A stretch of 64,000 nt of DNA from Hyphomonadaceae bacterium. Lineage in GTDB: Bacteria; Pseudomonadota; Alphaproteobacteria; Rhizobiales; Hyphomicrobiaceae. The stretch is from contig JAIEQJ010000048.1 of assembly GCA_019747815.1 (NCBI GenBank), positions 1-64,000 of the forward strand, given 5' to 3'. Within the stretch, counting starts at the first letter, position 1. Each line of letters begins with the position of its first letter. Position numbers and translations under genes: made by a program. Positions 8,877-20,632 of the stretch are shown here, piece after piece. The notes beneath the pieces are model-generated. The model did no database searches. It saw only the letters and a list, made by a program, of their open reading frames with translations, and was not told the DNA's origin.

Positions 8877-11800
8877 TCACGCCGCCACGGTGAACTTCTG
8901 GGCCGTCTCCAGATCGACCGACACGAGCTGGCTCACGCCCTTCTCGGCCATGGTCACCCCGAACAGGCGGTTCATGCGCGACATGGTCATGGGGTGATGC
9001 GTGATGACGAGGAAGCGCGTGGCCGTGTCGGCCGACATCTTCTCCAGCAGCGTGCAGAAGCGGTCGACGTTGGCATCGTCGAGCGGCGCGTCCACCTCGT
9101 CGAGCACGCAGATCGGCGAGGGGTTGGTGAGGAACACCGCAAAGATCAGCGCCATGGCGGTCAGCGACTGCTCGCCGCCCGAGAGCAGCGAGAGCGTGGC
9201 CGGCTTCTTGCCCGGCGGCTTGGCGATGATCTCCAGGCCGCCCTCCAGCGGGTCCTCGGCCTCGATCATCTCGAGCTTGGCCTCGCCGCCGCCGAACAGC
9301 GTCGTGAACAGGGTGCGGAAATGCGCATCCACCGCGTCGAAGGCGGTCTGCAGGCGGCTCAGCCCCTCGGTGTTGATCTGGGAGATGCCGGCGCGCAGCT
9401 TGGCGATGGCCTCCTCGACGTCGACCTTCTCCTTGTTCATGCCGTCGAACTGCTCGGTGAGGCCGGTGAGGTCCTCGTCCGCCTGCAGGTTGACGCCGCC
9501 CAGCCGCTCGCGGTCGGCCTTGAGGCGGACGAGCTGGGTGTCGGCATCATCGAGGGCGGGAAGCGGAACGTCCGGCTCGAGCTGGGCGAGGCCAAGGCAG
9601 GCTTCCGGCGCGCAGCCCATGGCATCGCGGATCTTGCGCCCTTCCTCGCTGCGGCGCGTGCGCGCCGCCTCCAGCCGCGCCTCGGCCCGGGCACGGGCCT
9701 CGCGCTCGTCGGCGACGGCGCTCTGCGCGGCGCGCAAAGCCTGGGCGGCATCGCGATGGGCCGTATCGGCCTCGGCCAACGCATCCGCCGCCGCCTCGCG
9801 ATCGGCTTCCGCCTTGCTGAGCTCCGTCATGAGCTTCTGGCGCTGCTGCTCGACCATCGCCGGCAGGCCGGCCAGGCGCTCGATCTCGGGGCTCGCCTCG
9901 GCGATGCGCTGATCAAGCGTGGCGATCTGCTGATGCGCGCCCGTCGAACGCGTCCTCCAGCGCTCGCATTCGGTGGCGATGGCGGTCTGGCGCTCCGCGC
10001 GGGCTCGGTGCTCGCGCTCCAGCGAGATCAGCTCGGTCTTGGTTTCGCTGACGCGGGTCCTGAGCTCGCTGGCGGTCTTCTGCGCGGCGGCAAGGTCGGC
10101 CTCCAGCGTCTCGATGCCGTCCAGCGTCTCGACGGCGGCTTCCGTCTCGGCAAGCTGGGTGTGGGCCTCCAGCAGCGCGTCCTGCGTGCGCTCCTTCGCA
10201 TCGGCCACGCCGGCCAGCTTGGCCTCGGTTTCACGCGCCTGGCGCTCCATCTGGGTCAGCGCCTCGCGCGTCTGCGCAAGGCGGCCCTGGCATTCGCGCC
10301 AGAGCTGCCGCAGGCGGCGCTCCTCGGCCTGCGCGGCCTGCAGACGGCCGGCGGCCGCCTCGGCCTCGGCGCGCGCGGTCTCGGCGGCGACACGCTGCAC
10401 CTCTTCCTGGCCGGCGAGGATGCCGAGGCGGCTGCGCTCCTGCAGCCGGCTGGCGGCGGCAACGGCGCCCTGCGCCGCGGCGACGAAGCCGTCCCATCGC
10501 CACAGGTCGCCCTCGACCGAAACCAGGCGCTGGCCGGGCTTGAGCTGGCGCTGCAGACTGGCGCCGTCCGTCCGGTGCACCAGACCGATCTGCCCGAGCC
10601 GCCGGGCGAGCTCCGGCGGCGCAGCGACGCGAGCGGCGAGCGGCTCCACGTCCGCCAGCAGCTCGGGATCGGGACCGGCTGAGGGATTGAGCGACCAGTG
10701 CACCGGCGCGTCGGCGGATGCCGGCGCGTCGAGATCATCGCCCAGTGCGGCCGCCAGCGCCAGCTCGTAGCCCTGGGCCACCTTGATGCCATCCAGCACC
10801 GGCGGCAGCCCGCTGTCGCCGGCCGGCTTCAGCAGCTTGGCCAAGGTCTCCACCTCGGTTCGGAGCTGGCCTGCGGCCAGCCCCACCTCGGCCGCAACCG
10901 CGCTTCTGGCGGCCGCGTCCTGCGCGGCGGCCTGCACCGCAGCCTCGGCGGCGAGGGTCTGCTGCTCGATGTCGGCGATGTCGGCCATGAGCTGCTGGCC
11001 GACCTCCGCCGTCGCCTTCAGCTTGGAAGCATCCGGCGCCCGCCCCACGATCTCGCGCACCTGCGATTCCAGGCCCGTGAGCTGGCGCTCGAGCTTCAGC
11101 ACGCGCTCCTTGCGCTCGCGCTGCTGGGCCTGCGTGCTCTGGCGGCGTGCCCGCGCCTCGGCCGCCGCCGTGGTCACCTCGCTGAGGCGCGTTTCGGCCG
11201 CCTTCAGGGCGCCTTCCGATTCGTCATAGGCCGCCAGCGCCTTGCGCTCGAAGTCCGCCGCCAGCTTGTCGGTGCTGGCAAGCGATTCCATCTCGCCTTC
11301 GAGACGGGCAAGGGTCTCCTTGGCCTCGGCGATCAGCGCCTCCTCGCGCGCGCGGTCGCGGGTCAGCTGCTCCACGCGAGCCTCCAGCTCCTGGCGCCGC
11401 TCGGCATTGCGCTTGGCCTCGCGCTCGAGGTTCTCCTGCTCGATCTTGAAGCGATGCAGAACGGCGCCCTTGGCGGCCTCCTGGTCGCGCAGCGGCTGCA
11501 GCTGCTCGGCCGCCTCGGCCTCGGCGCGCAGGGTCTTGGCTTCCATCTCGGTCGCCCGGGCGACCCTGTCGAGCGCGGCCGAGAGGGCCGCCTCCTCGCC
11601 CTCCACCTGGCTCTGCGCGTCCACCCAGCGCAGATGCAGGACGATGGCATCGAGCTTGCGGATCTCGGTCGACAGCTCCTTGTAGCGCCGGGCCTGCCGC
11701 GCCTGGCGCTTGAGGCTTTCGATCTGCGAGTTGAGCTGGCCGAGGATGTCGTTGAGGCGGGCGAGATTGCCTTCGGCGGCGCGCAAGCGCAGCTCGGCCT

Positions 11801-12335
11801 CGTGCCGCCGGCTGTGCAGGCCGGCAATGCCTGCCGCGTCCTCCAGGATGCGCCGGCGCTGCTCGGGCTTGGCGTTGACGATTTCCGCGATCTGCCCCTG
11901 GCGCACCAGCGCCGGCGACCGGGCGCCAGTGGCCGCATCCTCAAACAGGATGCGCACGTCGCGGGCGCGCACCTCCTTGCCGTTGATGCGATAGGCCGAG
12001 CCCGCCTCGCGCTCGATGCGGCGCGTCACGTCCAGCGTGTCGTTGCCGTTGAACTCGGCGGGCGCCTTGCGATCCCCATTGTCGATCTGGATCGTCACCT
12101 CGGCATTGTTGCGGGGCGGACGCCCGGTCGTGCCGTTGAAGATCACGTCGTCCATCGAGGCGGCGCGCATGCTCTTGTGCGAGGTCTCCCCCATCACCCA
12201 GCGCAGCGCCTCGAGCAGGTTGGATTTGCCGCAGCCGTTGGGGCCGACGACGCCGGTCAGGCCCTTCTCGATCAAGAGATCGGTCGGCTCCACGAAGGAC
12301 TTGAACCCGATGAGGCGGAGCCGGGTGATGTGCAT
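8877..12335 (-). CDS. smc: chromosome segregation protein SMC
   Basis: 1152 residues from the ATG at 12335, where the protein begins MHITRLRLIGFKSF as in the family; an in-frame GTG 10 codons upstream is possible but less likely. The N-terminal ABC half has Walker A GPNGCGKSN. Two long coiled coils flank a hinge region (about 500-650). The C-terminal half has the signature LSGGEQSLTAMAL and Walker B VLDEVDAPLDD. SMC dimers organise and separate chromosomes with ScpA/ScpB, which are not in this window. The gene follows two DsbA-like genes; this arrangement is common in Hyphomicrobiales. High-GC composition creates very long spurious frames on the opposite strand. Confidence 0.97.
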   Translation of the reverse strand: MHITRLRLIGFKSFVEPTDLLIEKGLTGVVGPNGCGKSNLLEALRWVMGETSHKSMRAASMDDVIFNGTTGRPPRNNAEVTIQIDNGDRKAPAEFNGNDTLDVTRRIEREAGSAYRINGKEVRARDVRILFEDAATGARSPALVRQGQIAEIVNAKPEQRRRILEDAAGIAGLHSRRHEAELRLRAAEGNLARLNDILGQLNSQIESLKRQARQARRYKELSTEIRKLDAIVLHLRWVDAQSQVEGEEAALSAALDRVARATEMEAKTLRAEAEAAEQLQPLRDQEAAKGAVLHRFKIEQENLEREAKRNAERRQELEARVEQLTRDRAREEALIAEAKETLARLEGEMESLASTDKLAADFERKALAAYDESEGALKAAETRLSEVTTAAAEARARRQSTQAQQRERKERVLKLERQLTGLESQVREIVGRAPDASKLKATAEVGQQLMADIADIEQQTLAAEAAVQAAAQDAAARSAVAAEVGLAAGQLRTEVETLAKLLKPAGDSGLPPVLDGIKVAQGYELALAAALGDDLDAPASADAPVHWSLNPSAGPDPELLADVEPLAARVAAPPELARRLGQIGLVHRTDGASLQRQLKPGQRLVSVEGDLWRWDGFVAAAQGAVAAASRLQERSRLGILAGQEEVQRVAAETARAEAEAAAGRLQAAQAEERRLRQLWRECQGRLAQTREALTQMERQARETEAKLAGVADAKERTQDALLEAHTQLAETEAAVETLDGIETLEADLAAAQKTASELRTRVSETKTELISLEREHRARAERQTAIATECERWRTRSTGAHQQIATLDQRIAEASPEIERLAGLPAMVEQQRQKLMTELSKAEADREAAADALAEADTAHRDAAQALRAAQSAVADEREARARAEARLEAARTRRSEEGRKIRDAMGCAPEACLGLAQLEPDVPLPALDDADTQLVRLKADRERLGGVNLQADEDLTGLTEQFDGMNKEKVDVEEAIAKLRAGISQINTEGLSRLQTAFDAVDAHFRTLFTTLFGGGEAKLEMIEAEDPLEGGLEIIAKPPGKKPATLSLLSGGEQSLTAMALIFAVFLTNPSPICVLDEVDAPLDDANVDRFCTLLEKMSADTATRFLVITHHPMTMSRMNRLFGVTMAEKGVSQLVSVDLETAQKFTVAA

Positions 12336-12391
12336 GAACTGAAGATCCTCGGAACTGGCGGACACGAGCGGCGAAGAGAGAGCGTATCCGC

Positions 12392-13168
12392 TCAGCGGGC
12401 CTTGGGCGCGGTGTCCGTCGCGGCAACCCGGCCGGCCAGGATCGGATCCACCATCTCGCGGATCTCCTTGATCCCGATCACCGACTTCACCAGCCTGCCT
12501 TGGATGAAGAAGTTCGGCGTGCCGATGATGCCGAGCGTGCGCCCGCGCTCCTTGATCCCGTTGAGCGCGCTGATCATGCCGCGATTCTCGCGGCAGCGGT
12601 CAAACTGCGCGCGCGTCATCCCCACCTGTGCAGCCACCTTGAAAATGGGATCGGGGCGCACCTCCTGGCTGACCCAGGACGCCTGCTGCAGCATGAATTT
12701 CTCGTAGAGCACGAAATACTTGTCCGGCGGGGCGCAGCGCAGCGCCACGGTGGCGAGCCCCGATTGCTTGCCGATCGGGAACTCGGCCCGCAGGATGAAG
12801 CGCACTTTCCCGGTGTCGATGTACTCGCGCTTGAAAACCGGGAAGGTCTCGACCTGGAACTTGCGGCAATAGGGGCAGGTCAACGAGGCATACATGACGA
12901 TGGTGACGGGCGCATCCTTGCGCCCGAGCGCCATCTCCGGCAGCCCGCCGGGCTGCATGATCTCCTCGATCGACGGGCTGGCGATCACCTCGCGCCGGCC
13001 GACCTGCGATGCCGGCTGCTCGGAGAACGGGTCGAAGGCCGGCGCATCCTGCGTCGCGGCCAGCGTTGCTCCGGGGCCGGCGGCCTCGGGCAGCGTCGGC
13101 CCTTCACCGGTGCATCCAGCCAGCGCCAACAGCGCAATCAGAACCGACAGCCCACCAGATCTGCGCAA
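12392..13168 (-). CDS. DsbA-like thiol:disulfide lipoprotein
   Basis: 258 residues. The N terminus is a lipoprotein signal with lipobox LALAGC (Cys19), so the mature protein is probably tethered in the periplasm. After a low-complexity linker, the thioredoxin-fold domain carries Cys98-Pro-Tyr-Cys101 (SLTCPYCRKF), the glycosidase-like alpha-helical insertion, and a cis-Pro loop near GTPNFFIQG. It should oxidise or isomerise exported cysteines. It lies 12 nt downstream of a second, membrane-anchored homologue and 56 nt upstream of smc. The pair may have different redox partners, because the active sites differ (CPYC here, CSHC upstream). Confidence 0.88.
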   Translation of the reverse strand: MRRSGGLSVLIALLALAGCTGEGPTLPEAAGPGATLAATQDAPAFDPFSEQPASQVGRREVIASPSIEEIMQPGGLPEMALGRKDAPVTIVMYASLTCPYCRKFQVETFPVFKREYIDTGKVRFILRAEFPIGKQSGLATVALRCAPPDKYFVLYEKFMLQQASWVSQEVRPDPIFKVAAQVGMTRAQFDRCRENRGMISALNGIKERGRTLGIIGTPNFFIQGRLVKSVIGIKEIREMVDPILAGRVAATDTAPKAR

Positions 13169-13180
13169 TGCCTACCCCGT

Positions 13181-13897
13181 TCAACCCTTGAGCAGCGGGC
13201 CCAACGCCTTGTCAAAATCCTCGACCGTGGCGCCGTCCATCTTCTTGCCGTTGATGAAGAAGGTCGGCGTCTGGTTCACGCCGAACGTGGTGTTGGCCCG
13301 GTCGCGAATGGAGATGATGTCCTTGATCAGCCGCTCGTTCTGGCTGCACTCGTTGAACGCCTGCTGGGTCATGCCCACCTGCTGGCCGTATTTGAAGATT
13401 TTGGGCAGGAAGTCGGTCTTGGCCGTTGCCCAGTCGCTCTGCTTGGCAAACAGCACCCCGATCAGCGGCATGGCTTTCTCGCCGCCGGCGCAGCGCGCCA
13501 TCATCGAGGCCAGCGCCGCACGCTCGTCGAGCGGAAACTCGCGGAATATCAGGCGCACCTTGCCGGTATCGATGTACTTCTCCTTCAGGGCGGGGAGCAC
13601 ATTGTTGTGGAAATTGGCGCAGTGGCTGCACGTCATCGACGCGTATTCGATGATCGTCACGGGGGCGTTCGCGCTGCCCATGACGAGCTCGGGCAACGGC
13701 CCCTCCTTCATGAGCTCATCATGCGTGACATTGACGGACCGGCGCGGACGGCGCACCTGCCGCCGGGCTGCCGCGTCCGCCTTCGGCGTGGGGCGCATCA
13801 ATGTATAGATCAGGCTGCCCGCCACTCCGATCGTGGCGATCACCGCCGCGCTGAAGACAAGCTTGCGTCGGTCGATCGAGTTGGCCGAAGTGCTCAC
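13181..13897 (-). CDS. DsbA-like thioredoxin-fold protein, membrane anchored
   Basis: 238 residues. An N-terminal membrane segment (about 13-35) is followed by a basic linker and a DsbA-type domain with active site Cys90-Ser-His-Cys93 (ASMTCSHCANF) and a cis-Pro region GVNQTPTFFINGKK. This type (Com1/BdbD-like) is common in alphaproteobacteria. It is the first of two tandem thiol-disulfide genes and is separated from the DUF721 gene upstream by 111 bp, so it may have its own promoter. Confidence 0.87.
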   Translation of the reverse strand: MSTSANSIDRRKLVFSAAVIATIGVAGSLIYTLMRPTPKADAAARRQVRRPRRSVNVTHDELMKEGPLPELVMGSANAPVTIIEYASMTCSHCANFHNNVLPALKEKYIDTGKVRLIFREFPLDERAALASMMARCAGGEKAMPLIGVLFAKQSDWATAKTDFLPKIFKYGQQVGMTQQAFNECSQNERLIKDIISIRDRANTTFGVNQTPTFFINGKKMDGATVEDFDKALGPLLKG

Positions 13898-14008
13898 GTC
13901 AGAATGCTCCCTGGCGCCATTTGCAAAACCCGCGGCTCAATCCCGCATCAGCAGATGGCTGATAGCACATGTTCCAATGCCAATGCGGCAAAATCGGTGT
14001 GAGCGGGG

Positions 14009-14572
14009 CTATCGGCCCGCTCTGATCCCGGCTCCGAGCCGCGCCAATGCGTCGCGCAGCCCCGCGTCGGCGATGCCCGCAACCTCGCGGGTCAGCGGCT
14101 CCGCTCGTGCTCGGGGTTGGCGCCGGGCCGGTGCAGCGGGCATCGGCGCCTGGATGACGCGAAGCTGCGCCACGGCCGCGTACCCGAAATAGGCATTGAT
14201 GCGCTCGATGATCTGCTGCCCCTGATACTGGACATCGAGGGCCTTGGCGCTGTCCACGCGCAAGACGAGAACGGCGCCGGGGCGCCGGGCGGGCGGAGGG
14301 CCGGCGTCCTCCTCATCCCTCGGCTCTGCGGTGCGCGGCCATTTGATGCGCTCCGGCACGGCATGCTGGGCCAGCTCCCGGCCAACGATGGCCGGCCAGT
14401 CCATGATCAGGCTGGCTGCCGAAATGCCGTACTTCTGCAAGGCCTTGGTGGTGAGGCTCGGCAGAAAGCTGCCGACCGCCCTGGCGCCATGGAAGGCTTT
14501 GCGCGCGAATCCGATGGTGTCGCGCGGTGCAGAAGAGCGGGGATGAACGGGCGTCTGTGACATCGAAGGCAC
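14009..14572 (-). CDS. DUF721 (DciA-like) domain protein
   Basis: 187 residues. The N-terminal half contains the DUF721 pattern (KALQKYGISAASLIMDWPAIVGRELAQHA...I.W) and the C-terminal half the conserved L-x-V-x-x-A-x-A-L-x-x-x-Y-Q-x-x-x-I-x-x-I-N-x-Y-F-G-Y segment. DciA proteins of this domain family load the replicative helicase in bacteria that lack DnaC; that role is inferred from the family. It is divergent from mutY (85 bp between starts) and lies upstream of the thiol-disulfide pair, the usual alphaproteobacterial arrangement. Confidence 0.82.
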   Translation of the reverse strand: MPSMSQTPVHPRSSAPRDTIGFARKAFHGARAVGSFLPSLTTKALQKYGISAASLIMDWPAIVGRELAQHAVPERIKWPRTAEPRDEEDAGPPPARRPGAVLVLRVDSAKALDVQYQGQQIIERINAYFGYAAVAQLRVIQAPMPAAPARRQPRARAEPLTREVAGIADAGLRDALARLGAGIRAGR

Positions 14573-14657
14573 AATTGCGGGTTCACGTCTTATTCTCAGT
14601 CGGCGGGAGCAGGCCTACCATGACCCAACCGATTCGGGCGGGCGCAGAGGCAAGCCG

Positions 14658-15764
14658 ATGAGATCTGTGGCAGAAGGGCAACTGCATTTGCGGCTGCCGG
14701 GCCGCGAGACGGTCGCTGCCGTGTTGGCCTGGTACGACCGGGAGCGGCGCGATCTGCCCTGGCGGACGGCGGGCAGGCGCAAGCCCGATCCCTATCGCGT
14801 CTGGCTGTCGGAGATCATGCTGCAGCAGACGACGGTCAAGGCGGTCATCCCCTACTACGAGACGTTCCTCGCCCGCTGGCCGACCGTTGAGGCCCTGGCC
14901 GCGGCGCCGCTGGAGGATGTCCTCGCCGCCTGGGCCGGGCTTGGCTACTACAGCCGCGCCCGCAACCTGCACAAGTGCGCAAGGATCGTCGCGGAGCGGC
15001 ATGGCGGCCGGTTTCCCGCGACGCGATCCGAGCTCATGGAGCTGCCCGGCATCGGCCCCTATACGGCCGCCGCCATCGCCGCCATAGCGTTCGGGGCCTC
15101 GGTGACGCCCGTCGACGGCAATATCGAGCGGGTGATGGCCCGGCTGTTTGCCGTCACGCAGGCGCTGCCGGCCGCCAAGAGCCAGCTCAGGCAACTGGCG
15201 CAGACCTTCGCCTGCGGCGCCCGGTCGGGGGATTGCGCGCAAGCCCTGATGGACCTCGGCGCCACCATCTGCACGCCCAAGCGGCCGTCGTGCCTGATGT
15301 GCCCGATCGCGAGCGACTGTGCCGCCCGTGCGCAGGGCATCGAGGCGCTGTTGCCGATGCGCCCGGCCAAGCCGGAGCGGCCCTCGCGCGTCGGCCTCGC
15401 CTATCTGGCGATGCGCGAGGACGGCTGCGTTCTGCTGCGGCGGCGGCCCGAGGCCGGTCTGCTGGGCGGCATGCTGGAGGTGCCGTCCACGGCGTGGGCC
15501 GACGTGCTCCCGCCGCTGAAGGAAGCGCTGCGGACGGCGCCCGTTCAGGGGGACTGGTGGGCCGTGCCGGAGACCGTGGCGCATGTGTTCACGCACTTCC
15601 GCCTGGAGGTGCTCGTCTATCGGGCCATCGTGCCGGTGACTGCGGGGCTGACCTTCTGGGCCGATGCGGGCCGCTGCCAGTGGGTTCCGCGCCGCGATCT
15701 GCATCGCGCGGCCCTGCCGAGCGTCATGCGCAAGATCATCGCGCACGGGCTCAGGGAGCAGTAG
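14658..15764 (+). CDS. mutY: A/G-specific adenine glycosylase
   Basis: 368 residues. MutY removes adenine mispaired with 8-oxoguanine. Visible features: the catalytic Glu52 in SEIMLQQTTV, the helix-hairpin-helix LPGIGPYTAAAI (129-140), the catalytic Asp153 in VDGN, the iron-sulfur cluster C-x6-C-x2-C-x5-C (Cys205, 212, 215, 221), and a C-terminal NUDIX-like domain (about 240-360) that recognises oxoG. The length is normal. It is divergent from the DUF721 gene and convergent with the AmpG-like gene. Confidence 0.95.
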   Translation: MRSVAEGQLHLRLPGRETVAAVLAWYDRERRDLPWRTAGRRKPDPYRVWLSEIMLQQTTVKAVIPYYETFLARWPTVEALAAAPLEDVLAAWAGLGYYSRARNLHKCARIVAERHGGRFPATRSELMELPGIGPYTAAAIAAIAFGASVTPVDGNIERVMARLFAVTQALPAAKSQLRQLAQTFACGARSGDCAQALMDLGATICTPKRPSCLMCPIASDCAARAQGIEALLPMRPAKPERPSRVGLAYLAMREDGCVLLRRRPEAGLLGGMLEVPSTAWADVLPPLKEALRTAPVQGDWWAVPETVAHVFTHFRLEVLVYRAIVPVTAGLTFWADAGRCQWVPRRDLHRAALPSVMRKIIAHGLREQ

Positions 15765-15798
15765 GTGCAAAGGTGGTTCCGCTATTCCGCGCCCAGGT

Positions 15799-15938
15799 GT
15801 CATCCCGGACGGCCACAGGCCGATCCGGGACCCAGGGCCCAGGGGCCCAAAGCACCAGCAGAGCACACCAGCGGAGCACCAGCCTCGCGCCTTTAGCCTC
15901 TGGGTCCCGGCGCCGCGCTCCGCTGCGGCCGGGATGAC
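15799..15938. repeat. R3 element, complete copy after mutY
   Basis: A 140-bp element beginning GTCATCCCGGAC and ending GCCGGGATGAC, with internal GATCCGGGACCC and CTGGGTCCCGG segments that pair with each other. It is therefore one long imperfect palindrome with a variable centre. Other copies are at 24768-24877, 36477-36561, 36657-36834, 47208-47317 and 48559-48696. It sits in the convergent gap behind mutY. Confidence 0.8.
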
Positions 15939-15967
15939 ACCTCGATGCAATCGCAGCCGGAACGACG

Positions 15968-16132
15968 CTAGTGTCCCGATCGCGAAGTTCGCCGGATCTT
16001 GCAGCAGGCGCTGAACGAACTTCGCGATCGAAAGGACACTAGCAAGCTCATGGTTCTAGTGTGATTCAGATCGAGAAATTCGCTCAGCAGGCGTGCTGCG
16101 AGGAAGGGCGAATTTCTCGATCATCACACTAG
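15968..16132 (+). repeat. R4 twin-hairpin element, copy A
   Basis: A 165-bp element bounded at both ends by CTAGTGT/ACACTAG. It contains two adjacent hairpins. The first has arms with GATCGCGAAGTTCG, the second has arms with GATCGAGAAATTCG, and the junction again carries CTAGTGT-like bases, so one motif occurs four times in alternating orientation. A reverse-complement copy of the same length is at 52183-52347 with only a handful of differences. The right CTAG supplies the TAG stop codon of the AmpG-like gene. The rest of the gap 15765-15967 holds the R3 copy. Confidence 0.85.
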
Positions 16133-17499
16133 TCGCGGCTCGCGGGGAGGCTTCGCTCGGCATCCAGCGCCCCGAAATGTCGGCGCCGCTGCAGCCAGGC
16201 GAGCAGCGCCAGCGACGGCAGCGCAACCAGCGCCGTTGCAATGAAGAACAGCGGCCAACCGATCGCATTCACCACAAAGCCGCTGCCCGACGACAGGAAC
16301 GTCCGCCCCGTCGAGGCGAGGGCGGTGAGCAGCGCATACTGGGTCGCGGTGTGCAGCGGGTTGCCGCACAGCGCCGAGAGATAGGCGACGAAGATCACGG
16401 TGCCGATGGCGCCGGTGACGTTCTCGACCACGATGGCCGCCGTCAGCGCCCACGCGCCGACCGGCTGGAAATTGAGCCACACGAAGGCGAGGTTCGACGC
16501 CATTTGCAGGATCGCGCCCAGCCAAAGCGCACTGGCAAGCGGCATGGCGCGCGCCAGCGCGCCGCCGGCAAAGCCACCGACGAGCAACGCCGCCAGCCCC
16601 ACGCCCTTGACGATCGCCGCATAGGTGCCCTTGTCGTAGCCGAGAGAGAGCACGAACGGTGCCGTCATGGTTCCCGCCAGCGCATCGCACAGCTTGTAGA
16701 GCACCACGAACACCAGGACCCAGACGGCGGCATCGCGCGCCAGGAAATCGGTGAGCGCATGCTGTGCGGTCGTGAACACCCGCGTCAGCGCGTCCGCTCT
16801 GGTTTGCGTTGCGGATCGTGAGGCGCGGCCGTCGGGCTCGCGCCCGGCGAGCACGGCAACAAGGCCGACCAGCACCAGCGCGGCGGCGACCGCGTAGGCG
16901 ATCGGCCAGATCGCCACCTTGCTCACTCCCCGGGCTTCGAGCCAGGCGCTCAAGCCGATGATGCCCGCACCCGAGGCCAGCATGCCGATGCGATAGGCGG
17001 CGACATAGCCCGCCATGCCCGCGGCCTGCTCCTCGGTCGGCAGGCTCTCCACGCGGTAGGCATCGATGACGATGTCCTGGGTGGCGGAGGCAAAGGCCAC
17101 CAGCAGCGCGCCGAGCCCCACCGCCAGCGGCGCGGCGATGGGGTCGCGCGTGCCCAGAAACAGGATCGCCGCCATCAGCAGCAGTTGCGAGGCGACGAGC
17201 CAGCCGCGCCTGCGCCCCAGCCGCTCAGACAGCCACGGCACGTTGAGCGCATCCACCACCGGTGCCCAGATGAATTTGAGCGTGTAGGGCAGGCCGGCCA
17301 GCGACAACAGCCCGATGGTGCCGAGATCGACGCCGCGATCGGCCATCCACACGCGCAGCGTCTCGCCCGACAGCGCCAGCGGCAGGCCCGCCGAGAAGCC
17401 GAGCAGCAGCACGACAGCCACACGCGCGCGCAGGTAGACGGCGAGCGCGTCCAGGACAGCGCCGGCAGGACCGCGCTCGGTTTCGGCAGGCAGGTTCAT
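16129..17499 (-). CDS. AmpG-like MFS permease
   Basis: 456 residues from the ATG at 17499 (MNLPAETERG); an upstream in-frame start would add a basic leader of 19 residues. It has about 12-14 membrane segments. The N-terminal signature GFSAGLPLALSGETLRVWM matches AmpG, the inner-membrane importer of anhydromuropeptides for cell-wall recycling; some relatives carry other solutes. The stop codon lies inside repetitive element R4 copy A, which suggests that insertion of the repeat changed or trimmed the C terminus, although the length is still within the family range. No beta-lactamase gene is adjacent. Confidence 0.8.
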   Translation of the reverse strand: MNLPAETERGPAGAVLDALAVYLRARVAVVLLLGFSAGLPLALSGETLRVWMADRGVDLGTIGLLSLAGLPYTLKFIWAPVVDALNVPWLSERLGRRRGWLVASQLLLMAAILFLGTRDPIAAPLAVGLGALLVAFASATQDIVIDAYRVESLPTEEQAAGMAGYVAAYRIGMLASGAGIIGLSAWLEARGVSKVAIWPIAYAVAAALVLVGLVAVLAGREPDGRASRSATQTRADALTRVFTTAQHALTDFLARDAAVWVLVFVVLYKLCDALAGTMTAPFVLSLGYDKGTYAAIVKGVGLAALLVGGFAGGALARAMPLASALWLGAILQMASNLAFVWLNFQPVGAWALTAAIVVENVTGAIGTVIFVAYLSALCGNPLHTATQYALLTALASTGRTFLSSGSGFVVNAIGWPLFFIATALVALPSLALLAWLQRRRHFGALDAERSLPASRD

Positions 17500-17577
17500 T
17501 GAGCTCCGGTATCGGCGGGCGCCGGTAAAGGTTGCCTTGGCTTTTGCCCGACGCACCGGAGCTTTCTTATGGCGGTG

Positions 17578-19969
<2,392 letters not shown>

Positions 19970-20221
19970 GGTTTTCCTCCTGTTGCCCTGGCCTTTGTTG
20001 GCCTTATGCTCCGTATACTAGCGATGGTGCGGCAGCGCCGGCAACGCTCTACCGCCTTGCGTCCGCCATCGGTTGCCTCTCCGGGACCCATGGTGCAGGC
20101 GCGACACGCGGCCGCGCCTCGGCATCACGAGGTGGCCATCGGCGTTGAGCAGAGTGGCGCCAAGGCGCGGCGGCGCGGAGCGCCAATGCCCGCCAGTAGA
20201 GGCAAAATTGGAGTTGGGTTC

Positions 20222-20605
20222 ATGAGGTTGTCCAAATCGCGTCTGGTTGCGCTGGGTCTCGCCGTGGCGGGGCTCGGCGCGGTGGCTGTCGCCAGGACCG
20301 AGCTGCCGGGCTTCGGCGCGGCGAGTATGCTGGCGCAATCCTCCGCCGTCGGCGCCACGCCCTCGGCAGTGGCCGACACCGGAAAGGCCGGCGCGGGAAA
20401 GCTGGACGCAGAGGTTGCGGCGCCCGGCGCCGCCGCTGCGGCGGGGCGCACGGTGCGCGTGGATGCGCCGCAAACGGCGGTCAAGGTGAGCGGGGACAGC
20501 GGCAAGGTCGCCGTGCGGGCGCCCTATACCGACGTCAAGGTCGATCCGGACAGGGGGCAGGTGCGCGTGCGCGCCCCTTACGTCAATCTCGACATCCGCT
20601 GGTAG
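20222..20605 (+). CDS. small exported protein with three repeated strands
   Basis: 127 residues from the ATG at 20222 (the frame is open far upstream, but that part is antisense to the TRAP gene). The N terminus has a basic start and a hydrophobic segment (about 8-25), a probable signal or anchor. A low-complexity Ala/Gly region follows. The C terminus has three short related strands: VRVDAPQTAVKV, VAVRAPYTDVKV and VRVRAPYVNLDI, ending in Arg-Trp. I do not recognise the family. The strand repeats suggest a small beta-stack. The preceding gap (19970-20221) shows no other feature. Confidence 0.6.
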   Translation: MRLSKSRLVALGLAVAGLGAVAVARTELPGFGAASMLAQSSAVGATPSAVADTGKAGAGKLDAEVAAPGAAAAAGRTVRVDAPQTAVKVSGDSGKVAVRAPYTDVKVDPDRGQVRVRAPYVNLDIRW

Positions 20606-20632
20606 CAGCCCCGATGCAGCCGGCAGCTCCTC

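Noticed and set aside
7515-10682. A 1055-codon open frame on the plus strand
   Set aside because: It is antisense to smc, the HAD gene and atpI. GC-rich codon bias keeps the complementary frame open; its product is Arg/Gly/Leu-rich with no family features.
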